The notes: a model not told the origin generated them from the sequence alone. 40,684 nucleotides of DNA from an uncultured Lachnospiraceae bacterium (GCA_947382415.1 CANCYO010000023.1:1-40684), one strand, 5' to 3'. Positions 8,115 to 16,893 are shown, counted from the first letter of the stretch. Program-made: numbers and translations.

Positions 8115-9220
8115 TTATGCCACCTCACAAGATAAACGACGTCATTATTTCCTGATCTGAGTGCGTTCAGCAGAGACAGCTCCCCCTGTTTCCTCTTCGT
8201 TCCATTCTGCTGTGTATCGGTTATCACAAGCACGGCATCATAAGCACCGATATCATAGACAAATATCCTGCGGTCTTCCTCGTACAGGCTGGACAGAGCA
8301 TACTGCTCATGCAGCGGGTACTCCTCGCTGCTGTTTACGGCGATGGGGCTTCGGGTGGTGGCATGGAATCTCACACACAGACCTTCGTCCTCCAGATATT
8401 TTCCCAGAATCATTCCGGCATACATAAATTCTTCCGTGCCTAATATCAGTATTGTTTTATGCTCTCTAAAATCAATCCGTTCTTTTATGTCTCTGAACAG
8501 ACCCCGGCAGGCATCTTCATAAAGCGCCATATCTGTGACTCTCCGGGTATCCATCCACCCCTCCAGATCAAAACAGGCTGTATATTCCGCCTCCGTCACA
8601 TCCTGCTCGTGACAGATTCCATTGACCTCCACACGATCCGCCGCCTGTGGATAGCCATGATGTTGGATTTTTACCAGATAATGAAGCTCTATGCCTCTGT
8701 TCACAAATGTCTCCACGGAAGCCTCCGGCATTCCATTTAATAAAGATGCCACCGAGAATTTTATCTTTGTGCCATATTGCTGTTCCAGAACGGTAATGAT
8801 ATTTAAAATAGTCTTGCCGGTGGTAACCTCATCCTCCGCAAACAGAATTCTGTCGATGTCGTCCATGATTCCGTCCATATCGTCTTTCACCAGTCTCTGC
8901 TCTGTGGCATGGCTGTGCTCCTCCGAAAAAAAGAGATACTCCACTCCGGGAATCTCTTCTCTTGTTGTCTGGATGTAAGCGGCCCCGAGTTCTGCCGCAA
9001 TCTGAGCCCCTATAGCTGTGGCTGTCTCCGCAAACCCTATGACTAAGAGCCGCTCCTCCTTGTATAAATTTAAAAGTCCGGCCAGGTCTGAGAATACCTG
9101 CAACGCCTTTCCGGGTGAGACCGGAATATGTTTTCCCTGAAGGGGATTCACCACCAGATAATTCCGTTTTTTATTATTTTCTCTCCTGGCTATTCTGACT
9201 AAATCATTTTCCGTATACAT
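8111..9220 (-). CDS. PRTase_2 / TRSP-domain phosphoribosyltransferase
   Basis: A 369-residue soluble protein. The N-terminal part (residues about 25-220) is a phosphoribosyltransferase fold with the PRPP-binding signature FAEDEVTTGKTILN near residue 130. The C-terminal part carries the name-giving TRSP motif in the segment FHATTRSPIAVNSS, followed by FVYDIGAYDAVLVITDT. The combination PRTase_2 plus TRSP is specific to the proposed nucleoside-like metabolite module of Ter-associated operons. It is the first gene of a two-gene operon, overlaps the StiP gene by 4 nt, has an AAAGGAG ribosome binding site, and is preceded by its own promoter. The expected reaction is transfer between a base and a phosphoribosyl group; substrate and product are unknown. 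Confidence 0.75.
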   Translation of the reverse strand: MYTENDLVRIARRENNKKRNYLVVNPLQGKHIPVSPGKALQVFSDLAGLLNLYKEERLLVIGFAETATAIGAQIAAELGAAYIQTTREEIPGVEYLFFSEEHSHATEQRLVKDDMDGIMDDIDRILFAEDEVTTGKTILNIITVLEQQYGTKIKFSVASLLNGMPEASVETFVNRGIELHYLVKIQHHGYPQAADRVEVNGICHEQDVTEAEYTACFDLEGWMDTRRVTDMALYEDACRGLFRDIKERIDFREHKTILILGTEEFMYAGMILGKYLEDEGLCVRFHATTRSPIAVNSSEEYPLHEQYALSSLYEEDRRIFVYDIGAYDAVLVITDTQQNGTKRKQGELSLLNALRSGNNDVVYLVRWHK

Positions 9221-9256
9221 TGGCCTGTACTCCTTTGCAGCGTTCGCGCTGTTCTA

Positions 9257-9285
9257 AGCATAACACAATCATATTTACAGTACAA
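9257..9285 (-). promoter_or_regulatory. Promoter of the TRSP/StiP operon
   Basis: Minus-strand TTGTAC, 17-nt spacer, TATGCT. A short GC-rich hairpin (9238-9251, arms CAGCG/CGCTG) lies in the leader just ahead of the ribosome binding site. Confidence 0.5.
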
Positions 9286-9293
9286 GCCATACC

Positions 9294-10043
9294 CTATTCA
9301 CCCGTTCCGCAATAATAGGTAAAATACTGTTCCCGCAAACCTTTATAAGTACCCCGGGGCAGATAGATCTTTTTTCCGTTGTCCATACAAAGCTCCCGGG
9401 CATTGAGACTGACGATATATCCGAGATTGACAATATATGCGACGCCAAGCCGCACAAACTCCTGATATTGGGAAAGCTGTTCGTAAAATTCTGTCATGGT
9501 CATCCTCAGGGTACGCTGGGTACCGTCAGTCAGATACAGACATTGTGTTTTGCCCTGGGCTTCACAATATACAATCTGGTTTAACGACACTCTCACAAGC
9601 TTTCCCTCAATCCGTAACAGAATATACTTTTTCCGCTCTTCCTCCATATCCTTTAACAGTCTGTTCAGTACCGCGAATAATTTTTCTTCGGAGACAGGTT
9701 TTACAATATACTGCATCGCGTCCACATCAAAAGCCTCCAGTGCATACTCCCTGGATGTGGTGAGAAATACCAGCTTTCCCCTGTAGTCCATATTGCGCAG
9801 CTCTCTGGCAGCCTTCATTCCCAAAGGACAGGAATTGCTTTTTCTATCCGGCATGAAAATATCCATAAATATCAGGTCCGGAACATAATCTTCCTCTCTG
9901 ATCCTGTACAGTAATTCGCCGGCAGTTTTAAAGCGTTGTATCATAAATACCGAGCCGAAATATTTTTGATCATAGTCGCTCAGTAATTTTTCTGTTTTCT
10001 CCAAATCCTCGGGCTCGTCGTCACAGAGCGCAATCAGATACAT
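9294..10043 (-). CDS. LytTR-family response regulator (AgrA/VirR type)
   Basis: A 249-residue two-component regulator. The receiver domain occupies residues 1-125, with an acidic pocket at Asp8-Asp9, the phospho-acceptor Asp61 in the segment LIFMDIFMPD, and the conserved Lys in YIVKPVS. A LytTR DNA-binding domain follows (residues about 140-245), with YCEAQGKTQCLYL, FYEQLSQYQEFVRLG and YIVNLGYIVSL. Its start lies inside the upstream kinase gene (23-nt overlap), so both come from one mRNA. LytTR regulators bind paired 9-bp repeats 21 bp apart, and such a pair precedes the LRR surface-protein gene at 6904-6933. No peptide precursor or AgrB processing gene is present nearby. Confidence 0.93.
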   Translation of the reverse strand: MYLIALCDDEPEDLEKTEKLLSDYDQKYFGSVFMIQRFKTAGELLYRIREEDYVPDLIFMDIFMPDRKSNSCPLGMKAARELRNMDYRGKLVFLTTSREYALEAFDVDAMQYIVKPVSEEKLFAVLNRLLKDMEEERKKYILLRIEGKLVRVSLNQIVYCEAQGKTQCLYLTDGTQRTLRMTMTEFYEQLSQYQEFVRLGVAYIVNLGYIVSLNARELCMDNGKKIYLPRGTYKGLREQYFTYYCGTGE

Positions 10044-11379
10044 AGACTTCCTCCCCTCCGCCTTGTGATAAGTCCGGCGGAATATTCATGACCAGTCTGA
10101 AAATAAATACTCCGCTGTCATTTTTAAAATCGTATTCCCCATCATACTTTTCCGCTGTCCTGATAATGCTTGAAACACCGATACCACCTGTAAATTCTGC
10201 CTTGGGCTGTCCGTTCTTTAACTCGACTTCCATTCTGCATGTATTGCTGCAGAAGATGATCAGTTTGTTTTTTCTTCTTCTGACCATCAGATGAATGGAG
10301 CACTCCCTCCCGTCAGAATGCTTTTTCATTTCCATACAGGCGTAAATCGCGTTTTCATAAGCGTTGGCAAGTATCGTGACCAGATCGATATTTGAGATTC
10401 CCGGATTTCTTCCGATCTCAATGTCAAGCCGGACTTTGATCTGCTCATTTCTGGCTTTTCTGGTATAGGCCGAGAGTATATTATTGACTGCGGAATTGGC
10501 GCAGATAAACTCCGCCACGTCCTGATCCGTCTTCCTGTCATACTCTTGTAAGAACTGCAGCAGCTCTTCCTTCTGACCCCGGCGTATATATTCCGCTATC
10601 AAAGCATTGTGATGTCTCACATCATGGCGGATCCGCTTTCCTGCCTCCACAGACTCTTCCAGAAGCTCCAACTGACGTTCCAAAAGCCTTTGGTTCATCT
10701 GCATCAACTGCTTCTCTCTCTCATATTCTTTCTCTTTACCGACATGCAGATAAAAACGGAACATGAGAAGCTGCAGCGTACCCACCAGAAAAAAATTGGT
10801 AAGGATCTGATAAATCCTGTGCGGCGTCTGCATATTGGCATTCGGATTCAGAATAAACCCAATTCCAAAAAGGATGTTGATGATCATAACGGCAATGCTG
10901 AATTTATCTACTTCTTTTTCCACATAATCGCCAAAACTCCTGATGGAATCTTTCATCTTTTTCTCTATCATATAACTCATAAACAGAATGAACAGGATCC
11001 GGGTAATGATATCCGCCCATACATTCCTGTTGAAAAAGATAACGGCGACCTCCAGTCCGCCGACCAGAAATACAGCCATCAGATAAAAGGTCAGCGCCAG
11101 TTTATAAATAGACAGATAAACAGAATCACTGCTCATATAGAGAGCAAAGAGTGCAAAACATGTATACATTGTAAATGCCGATATCCGTACACAGCTCTGC
11201 CAGTCCAACACATACCATGTACATGCCACAAGGAGTAAGACTGCGCTGAAACCTATATAACAGATAATGGTTTTTTTCTTTCCAAACCGTGATTCACTCA
11301 TTGCCGAAAACAACAGGATCACTCCTGCAAGGCTTATCGCAAACCGAATGAATGCAACAACTACCGAACCCCCCAGCAT
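10021..11379 (-). CDS. GHKL-type sensor histidine kinase (AgrC-like)
   Basis: A 452-residue membrane kinase paired with the downstream LytTR regulator. The first 215 residues hold six or seven hydrophobic segments. A charged coiled coil follows (215-245), then the phospho-acceptor box with His252 in IRHDVRHHNALIAEY. A GHKL ATPase domain has the N-box NAYENAIYACMEM and the G-box GGIGVSSI. This is the HPK10 arrangement used by peptide-sensing kinases such as AgrC and VirS. AAAGGAG precedes the ATG. The gene begins 57 nt after the chemotaxis receptor gene and has no clear promoter of its own, so it may share that transcript. The input signal is unknown because no AgrD-like peptide gene could be seen in the flanks. 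Confidence 0.92.
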   Translation of the reverse strand: MLGGSVVVAFIRFAISLAGVILLFSAMSESRFGKKKTIICYIGFSAVLLLVACTWYVLDWQSCVRISAFTMYTCFALFALYMSSDSVYLSIYKLALTFYLMAVFLVGGLEVAVIFFNRNVWADIITRILFILFMSYMIEKKMKDSIRSFGDYVEKEVDKFSIAVMIINILFGIGFILNPNANMQTPHRIYQILTNFFLVGTLQLLMFRFYLHVGKEKEYEREKQLMQMNQRLLERQLELLEESVEAGKRIRHDVRHHNALIAEYIRRGQKEELLQFLQEYDRKTDQDVAEFICANSAVNNILSAYTRKARNEQIKVRLDIEIGRNPGISNIDLVTILANAYENAIYACMEMKKHSDGRECSIHLMVRRRKNKLIIFCSNTCRMEVELKNGQPKAEFTGGIGVSSIIRTAEKYDGEYDFKNDSGVFIFRLVMNIPPDLSQGGGEEVYVSDCAL

Positions 11380-11436
11380 ATGATATCTCTCCTTTTCCGG
11401 CAGAATACATACCGTTTCATCAGATCCGTATGAAGA

Positions 11437-12903
11437 TCATACATTTTGCAATTTTTTTGCACCCGTATTCAGATTCTCAACTATCTCGCGCACGGATCCT
11501 ACTATGCGCATATTTTCTTCACAGGCATGAAAGGTTTCACTGGCATGTGCGGAAATTTCTTCCGTAATGGCAGAAATAGTCTGGATATTCTCAACTATAT
11601 CGCCGTTTGCGTGTTCCAGCTCCGTAACGATGTGCAGCAGTTCCCCCGTGCGTCCGTTAATGTCCTCCGTACCGCCTGCAATACCTGTAAAAGTATTCTT
11701 TACCATATTGGTACTCTCGACATTGGCATCATTACTTCTGGCAACCATATTCACCGCGTCAGCCACATGCGCCAGCTCCCTGTTAATATTCTCAATTAAA
11801 CTGCTGATGTCTGAAGTCGCCGTCTGTGTCTGCTTCGCCAGCTCAGAGATCTGGCTTGCAACCACGGCAAAGCCCTTGCCGGATTCTCCGGCGCGAGCCG
11901 CCTCAATGGAGGCATTCAGTGCCAGCATAACGGTACTGTCCGTAATGTTGTCGATGGTTTCGGTAATCGTGTTCATCTGACCCGCATATACGCTCAGTTC
12001 CTGCATTTTCTTCAATACCTCCGCATTGGCGGATCTGGACTGTTCAACCTGACTTTCCAAAGCAGCCATCTGTTCCCTGCCGGCTGCGACTTTGTTCACA
12101 GTATCATGAACATTCTGCTCAATCTGGGCAGTCGTGTTTTTCACATTGCCGATATATGCCTGAATCTGTTCCGTACGCTGTATCTGTACCTGCACAGACT
12201 CTGCCGTCTCAACGCTTCCGGCGGAAACCTCCTGCATGGCGTCATGTACCTTTACCACGGAATCCCCCAAACCGGTCATCTGCCTGGTTACCTCCGTAAT
12301 GTCCGTTATCATATTCTGGGACGTAGTCAGAATATTGCTCATTATGCCGCTCATCTCTTCCGTCTGAGCCTGTATTTGTTCTAATTTCATGTTATTTACT
12401 TTTGTCACGGCAACCGTAATGAAAATCATGAAAACTGTCGTGAGAACAATTGCCGCTATGCGGATTTCCACATCAGGAATCTCGGCCTTCGCATATCCCG
12501 TTGTCATGGCGTAATAAATCACATATGCCACATTCGCGCATGTTGCGAATACACCGATCAGTATATTAAACCGGGGATCCATATATAAAACAATCACAAT
12601 AAACATGGGGAAGGCGTAGGTAAAAGGCAACAGGCTTGTAGTTGTAAATATGACAAACAAATACAATATGCCGTAAGTTATGCCCATCAGATATTTAATG
12701 GCGCCGCTCTCCGGATTTCTGGAGTAAATCATCCATTCCGCCACCACGGGAACAACCGTCAACAGCGCAAAAAGCGTAAAATAGCCGATTGTCCTGGAAC
12801 CCTTGAATACCTCCAGCAGATACGCGATAAAAAGTATGGAATCAATGATCGTGTGCCCTTTCATCGCCGTGTTATTGATATACTTTTTCTCCGAGAAATT
12901 CAT
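11437..12903 (-). CDS. Methyl-accepting chemotaxis protein with polytopic membrane sensor
   Basis: A 488-residue chemoreceptor. Residues 18-168 form about six hydrophobic segments joined by very short loops, so there is no extracellular Cache or four-helix ligand domain and no evident HAMP domain. The rest is a long coiled-coil signalling domain with the highly conserved hairpin tip ALNASIEAARAGESGKGFAV followed by SQISELAKQTQ (residues 329-361). Sensing is probably within the membrane or of membrane state. No cheA, cheW or flagellar genes are nearby. It is first in line with the kinase/regulator genes on the same strand; GGAGG lies 8 nt before the ATG. Confidence 0.93.
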   Translation of the reverse strand: MNFSEKKYINNTAMKGHTIIDSILFIAYLLEVFKGSRTIGYFTLFALLTVVPVVAEWMIYSRNPESGAIKYLMGITYGILYLFVIFTTTSLLPFTYAFPMFIVIVLYMDPRFNILIGVFATCANVAYVIYYAMTTGYAKAEIPDVEIRIAAIVLTTVFMIFITVAVTKVNNMKLEQIQAQTEEMSGIMSNILTTSQNMITDITEVTRQMTGLGDSVVKVHDAMQEVSAGSVETAESVQVQIQRTEQIQAYIGNVKNTTAQIEQNVHDTVNKVAAGREQMAALESQVEQSRSANAEVLKKMQELSVYAGQMNTITETIDNITDSTVMLALNASIEAARAGESGKGFAVVASQISELAKQTQTATSDISSLIENINRELAHVADAVNMVARSNDANVESTNMVKNTFTGIAGGTEDINGRTGELLHIVTELEHANGDIVENIQTISAITEEISAHASETFHACEENMRIVGSVREIVENLNTGAKKLQNV

Positions 12904-12924
12904 ATCTGTCCTCCTCTGTCAGAT

Positions 12925-12953
12925 ATTATAAATATTTTAGACAGGAATATTAA
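12925..12953 (-). promoter_or_regulatory. Promoter of the chemoreceptor gene
   Basis: Minus-strand TTAATA, 17-nt spacer, perfect TATAAT, about 22 nt before the ATG. The -35 is weak, which would fit an activated promoter. Confidence 0.45.
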
Positions 12954-13000
12954 ATTAATATCCTTTTTCCAGTTTCCATGATATCAAAAATTATCGGAAA

Positions 13001-13030
13001 AAAGTTAATTTGCGACAATTTGCAGTTTTT
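13001..13030. promoter_or_regulatory. Possible second LytTR-type repeat pair
   Basis: AAAGTTAAT (13001-13009) fits the AgrA half-site consensus fully. A poorer copy, GCAGTTTTT (13022-13030), follows after exactly 12 bp. It lies about 50 bp upstream of the -35 of the chemoreceptor promoter. The region is AT-rich, so chance is a real alternative. Confidence 0.25.
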
Positions 13031-13058
13031 TTGGTATAAATTGCAACATTAAAAAAAG

Positions 13059-13106
13059 AAAGCATTGAAACTCCGGGGGATTCATTCCCGGATATTTCAA
13101 TGCTTT
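13059..13106 (-). terminator. Strong intrinsic terminator between tRNA-Arg and the chemoreceptor gene
   Basis: Arms AAAGCATTGAAA and TTTCAATGCTTT enclose an inner TCCGGG/CCCGGA stem. On the minus strand it is followed by CTTTTTTT, so it closes the upstream minus-strand transcript and insulates the accessory block. The other strand also has a short T-run. The rest of the 337-nt spacer holds the promoter and repeat pair listed separately. Confidence 0.8.
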
Positions 13107-13207
13107 TTGATTAAATAACTTTTAATAACTGAGTTTTTTTATAATTATCTTACCTTATATGTCTGTCAACGCTTACTTTGCTTGAGACAAAAGAATGATA
13201 AAATAAG

Positions 13208-13236
13208 AATGCCGCAACTCTTCAAGTTACGGCATT
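13208..13236 (-). terminator. Hairpin just downstream of tRNA-Arg
   Basis: AATGCCGCAACT pairs with AGTTACGGCATT around a 5-nt loop, starting 4 nt past the 3' end of the tRNA and followed on the minus strand by a T-rich stretch (CTTATTTTAT). Confidence 0.65.
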
Positions 13237-13240
13237 TTAA

Positions 13241-13314
<74 letters not shown>

Positions 13315-13357
13315 TTGTATGAAAAACCTGCTGACAAGCAAGTGATTCAACTATGAA

Positions 13358-14254
13358 TTAAATATCTTCCGGGAAATTAATATATCCCTGCAGCCAGATG
13401 ACACCTTTGAACCGGCGGCCCACCTGAGGTTCCCCAAACAAATCTATTATATTAATACTTACGTCAAATGTCAATTCATTACAGTAAATTGTTAAAATAT
13501 AAATTTGCTCACCGGTGATGTGATTTGATACAAGACGCATTCCAACGATTTCGCCCAGTACGGAATACTGGTCGCATTCCACACCGTAGGGCATAAAATA
13601 AGTGTCTACCAGGCTGAATATATCTTCTTTCTGAATCCTGCGGGAAATGGTGGTGTACATGTCCATATCCTCCAGAGTCAGTGTCTCTATGGCGTCTTCA
13701 TCGCCCTTTCTGGCAGCCGCCAGCAGATTGTTGCGGTTTACGGAATCCTGCTTCACCCGCTCTTTCTGCATTTCGTCTTTCATGATGGGCATCATGACAG
13801 TACCGCTGACGGAAAGGGCGGACAGTGTCAGGGAAGTCCCACGAATGGGGAGTTTTCCCGTTGTCTGAGCCTTCACATAGGTAATCATATTTCTCAGATA
13901 AAAGATCAGAGAGATACCTACTTTGATATCGTCGCAGACTCCCGCATAGGAATCCTTTGCGGCATGGCGTTCCACAGATACATCCTCATAGGAAGTCACA
14001 CCGCTTCCTACGAGATAAGGGTAATAATAGTCATAAATAAATTTATCCTCATCGTCAAACTCGCCGCACACGGCAATACCCATATCGCCGGCAAAATTTT
14101 TGCGAAACTCGCCCAGCATGACATCTTCATTGTTGAGGGTGTAGGCACGGGAATCTGAATTCATAACTACCTCAGTCAGCAGCTCCTTTATCTTCTTTCT
14201 GTCAGTCATGGAACTGAAGCCAATGGCTCTCATAAATTTATGCAAAAATTTCAC
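13358..14254 (-). CDS. DUF3881-like conserved protein
   Basis: A 298-residue soluble protein of unknown function. The opening MKFLHKFMRAIGFS and the overall length fit the Lachnospiraceae family DUF3881, recognised from memory with moderate certainty. It has no signal peptide and no metal or nucleotide motif that could be trusted. A glycine- and aspartate-bearing central region (DMGIAVCGEFDDEDKFIYDY) precedes a helical part and a beta-rich C-terminus. It is the last protein gene of the minus-strand parA-parB-DUF4446-serS run, 25 nt after the DUF3592-like gene. The location suggests a housekeeping role, but no function is proposed. Confidence 0.7.
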   Translation of the reverse strand: MKFLHKFMRAIGFSSMTDRKKIKELLTEVVMNSDSRAYTLNNEDVMLGEFRKNFAGDMGIAVCGEFDDEDKFIYDYYYPYLVGSGVTSYEDVSVERHAAKDSYAGVCDDIKVGISLIFYLRNMITYVKAQTTGKLPIRGTSLTLSALSVSGTVMMPIMKDEMQKERVKQDSVNRNNLLAAARKGDEDAIETLTLEDMDMYTTISRRIQKEDIFSLVDTYFMPYGVECDQYSVLGEIVGMRLVSNHITGEQIYILTIYCNELTFDVSINIIDLFGEPQVGRRFKGVIWLQGYINFPEDI

Positions 14255-14279
14255 CTTCTTTCATTCATATCTGCTGTTT

Positions 14280-14993
14280 TCATGTATGATCGACTACTTT
14301 TCTGTCTATCTCTTCCACATTGACATAATACTGATCGTAATCGTTTTCATTCACTTTTACTTCTATCGTACTTCCTACAGGGAACACATATGAAGGATTG
14401 CTCCAGAGATTTTCACTCTTAAACCGATGAATGACATCTCTGTATTCGTCCCTGTATGTACAATAAATAACAAAAGGGTGAACACCATTCATACTGAAGC
14501 TTGTATTGTATGCAATCTCTTCTACTGTGGCATAGATGCTTCTCCCCTGTTCCCTTAGCCTCTTTTTACTTCGGGATCTCAAGATCATAAACATCAGCCA
14601 GCCACCGCCGACTGATGTAAAGAGCAGGCCCAGACCAAGGAAAATACCTGTTCCGACATATAGCCCCGAATCCGCCTGTACCTGCCACGGATCATCCGGA
14701 TTACAGTAAAGGGAAATTTCTTTTCCCACTGCCATACGGCTGGAATATGAATTAATAGGTACATTTTCATACTGTTTTCCGTTATATTCATAGGTGACAA
14801 ATACTGAATGACGTATTTCTCTGTTGGTGCCCCGATAGGATTCTATATCCGTTATCCTTCCTGATATTTCTACCGCTGTTTCCATAAATTGTAGCGTTGA
14901 TACAAACCAGAAGATTCCGGCAGCTAACATCACAACTCCTACAAATGTAAATATACAGGGTATTAACTTTAAGCCTTTATCTGCTCTTTTCAT
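14280..14993 (-). CDS. DUF3592-like membrane protein
   Basis: A 237-residue protein with two transmembrane segments (residues about 12-32 and 112-136). Between them is an extracytoplasmic domain of about 75 residues: GRITDIESYRG, then HSVFVTYEYNGKQYENVPIN, then KEISLYCNPDDPW. That beta-rich pattern, ending in the YCNPDDP turn, is the DUF3592 signature. A similar soluble beta domain follows the second segment. Function is unknown; such proteins occur as small envelope proteins in many Firmicutes. It lies 15 nt after serS and 25 nt before the DUF3881-like gene, within the same run. Confidence 0.75.
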   Translation of the reverse strand: MKRADKGLKLIPCIFTFVGVVMLAAGIFWFVSTLQFMETAVEISGRITDIESYRGTNREIRHSVFVTYEYNGKQYENVPINSYSSRMAVGKEISLYCNPDDPWQVQADSGLYVGTGIFLGLGLLFTSVGGGWLMFMILRSRSKKRLREQGRSIYATVEEIAYNTSFSMNGVHPFVIYCTYRDEYRDVIHRFKSENLWSNPSYVFPVGSTIEVKVNENDYDQYYVNVEEIDRKVVDHT

Positions 14994-15008
14994 CCGTTTT
15001 ATCCTTCC

Positions 15009-16295
15009 TTATTTCTGGGGAAGAATCCTGTCTTTTCCACCCATATAAGGACGCAGCGCCTCGGGAATATGAATGACGCCGTCCGCATCCACATTGTTCT
15101 CCAAGAATGCAATCAGTCCTCTGGGGGATGCGAGCACTGTATTATTTAAGGTATGCACATAATATGTCCCGTTTTCCCCTTTTGTACGAATACCGAGACG
15201 TCTGGCCTGAGCGTCCCCCAGGGTGGAACAGGAACCCACCTCGAAATATTTCTGCTGTCTGGGACTCCATGCTTCCACATCGCAGGATTTTACTTTCAGA
15301 TCGGCCAGATCTCCGCTGCAACATTCCAGAGTGCGAACCGGAACGTCAAGACTTCTGAAAAACTCTACCGTATAAGACCACATTTTATCATACCATTCCA
15401 TGGAGTCTTCAGGCTTACAGAGCACCACCATCTCCTGCTTTTCAAACTGATGAACACGGTAAACGCCGCGCTCCTCGATTCCATGGGAACCGACTTCTTT
15501 CCTGAAACAGGGAGAGTAGGAAGTCATGGTGATGGGAAGGCTCTTCTCCTCTACAATCTGTCCTTTGAATTTACCGATCATGGAATGTTCGGAAGTACCG
15601 ATTAAGTATAAGTCCTCTCCCTCGATTTTATACATCATTGCTTCCATTTCCGCAAAACTCATAACACCGTTTACTACGCTGCTGCGGATCATAAAAGGAG
15701 GGATGCAGTATGTGAATCCCTTATCGATCATAAAATCTCTGGCATAGCTGATCATTGCGGAATGAATTCTGGCCGCATCTCCCATCAGATAATAAAAGCC
15801 GTTTCCGCTGGTACGTCCTGCGGCGTCTTTATCCAAACCGCAGATTCGGTCCAGAATATCTGCATGATAAGGTACTTCAAAGTCAGGAACCACGGGATCG
15901 CCATATTTCTGTATCTCGACATTCTCACTGTCATCTTTGCCGATGGGCACCGAAGGATCAATAATATTGGGAATCTTCATCATAATATTGGTGACCTTTT
16001 CCTGAAGTTCATTTTCCAGAACCTCCAGCTCAGCCAGGCGTTTTGCGCCTGCCGCCACCAATGCCTTCTTTTCCTCTGCCTCCTCTTTTTTGCCCTGACC
16101 CATGAGCACACCGATCTCTTTGGAAATCTTATTGCGGTTTGCACGCAGATCGTCGGCCTCCTGTTTGGCTTTTCTGCTCTCCGCATCCAATGCGATCACT
16201 TCATCCACAAGAGGAAGCTTCGCTTCCTGAAATTTCTTTTTGATATTCTCCTTCACCAGATCAGGATTCTCTCTCAAAAACTTAATATCAATCAT
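15009..16295 (-). CDS. serS: Serine--tRNA ligase
   Basis: A cytoplasmic class II aminoacyl-tRNA synthetase that charges tRNA-Ser (and tRNA-Sec) with serine. The N-terminal two-helix coiled-coil arm (residues about 25-105) binds the long variable arm of tRNA-Ser. The catalytic core has motif 2 (SPCFRKEVGSHGIEERGVYR, then HQFEKQEMV) and motif 3 (NNTVLASPRGLIAFLENN). The start is placed at 16295, giving 428 residues, because GGAGG lies 6 nt ahead of that ATG and the protein then opens MIDIKFLREN as family members do. An in-frame ATG 12 nt upstream overlaps this site. It is in a run with parA-parB-DUF4446. The 36-nt gap before it leaves no room for a T-box leader. Confidence 0.97.
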   Translation of the reverse strand: MIDIKFLRENPDLVKENIKKKFQEAKLPLVDEVIALDAESRKAKQEADDLRANRNKISKEIGVLMGQGKKEEAEEKKALVAAGAKRLAELEVLENELQEKVTNIMMKIPNIIDPSVPIGKDDSENVEIQKYGDPVVPDFEVPYHADILDRICGLDKDAAGRTSGNGFYYLMGDAARIHSAMISYARDFMIDKGFTYCIPPFMIRSSVVNGVMSFAEMEAMMYKIEGEDLYLIGTSEHSMIGKFKGQIVEEKSLPITMTSYSPCFRKEVGSHGIEERGVYRVHQFEKQEMVVLCKPEDSMEWYDKMWSYTVEFFRSLDVPVRTLECCSGDLADLKVKSCDVEAWSPRQQKYFEVGSCSTLGDAQARRLGIRTKGENGTYYVHTLNNTVLASPRGLIAFLENNVDADGVIHIPEALRPYMGGKDRILPQK

Positions 16296-16331
16296 AATAT
16301 CCTCCATCCTGTCGCGATCTGCGGCATTCTT

Positions 16332-16856
16332 TTACTTATCTTCTCCAATGGCAAGCGCAAGCGCCTCTTCTTCTTCCTTGCCAAGGGACAGGGAACTTTC
16401 CCCGTTTTTGATCTCTTTCGTATAGGAATAGCAGCCTTCCGTACTGTGGACAGAATTCAAAATAAATCCATTGTCATTCTCGTCCAACATTGCCAGGCAG
16501 AAACTTAACTGACCGCCCATCTGATTAAAGGCGTCATATTTCACAAGACCCATCTTTTGATAGGCAAATTCCATCTTTTTAAAAAGTGTACGGATATCCT
16601 TACGGTTCTTGTCCACATTGTTCTTTAAAAAATGGTTGTCCTCAAAAAGTGTGGCGATATCCTCCTCCAGACTTTTTCCGTCTTTTCCTGTGGTAAATCT
16701 GTCTAACCTTCCGGATAATTTCGTGGTCTTTCTAATCTGAACGATCAAAAGAATCAGCACGATCAGCAACAGCACAATCATCGCACCCATGCCAATGACC
16801 AGATATCCCAGATCCAATCCGGTGAGACCCATCTGCTCTAATAATTCTGTATTCAT
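16332..16856 (-). CDS. DUF4446 family membrane protein
   Basis: A 174-residue protein with one N-terminal membrane anchor (residues about 17-42, very Leu/Ile-rich), a coiled-coil section (45-95) and a compact C-terminal domain with YDAFNQMGGQLSFCLAMLDE and GFILNSVHSTEGCYSYTKEI. The DGQLSFxLALLDxxxxGxVLxS style pattern is typical of DUF4446, a family commonly found just after parB in Clostridia. Function is unknown. The genomic link suggests a membrane-tethered role near chromosome segregation or sporulation, which is inference only. It follows parB by 37 nt. Confidence 0.85.
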   Translation of the reverse strand: MNTELLEQMGLTGLDLGYLVIGMGAMIVLLLIVLILLIVQIRKTTKLSGRLDRFTTGKDGKSLEEDIATLFEDNHFLKNNVDKNRKDIRTLFKKMEFAYQKMGLVKYDAFNQMGGQLSFCLAMLDENDNGFILNSVHSTEGCYSYTKEIKNGESSLSLGKEEEEALALAIGEDK

Positions 16857-16893
16857 TTTTAATCTGCTCCAATCTGTCTACGTTAAAAGCTTT

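Noticed and set aside
10609..11238. A 209-codon frame opposite the histidine kinase gene
   Set aside because: It mirrors the membrane segments of the kinase on the other strand; no ribosome binding site or family motif.
12980..13000. A CCGATAA string that might be a sigma-28 -10 element for the chemoreceptor
   Set aside because: No TAAA-type -35 lies 15 bp upstream, and a perfect TATAAT is found closer to the gene.
16296..16331. A T-box leader before serS
   Set aside because: The gap to the upstream gene is only 36 nt, with no specifier stem, T-box sequence or terminator.
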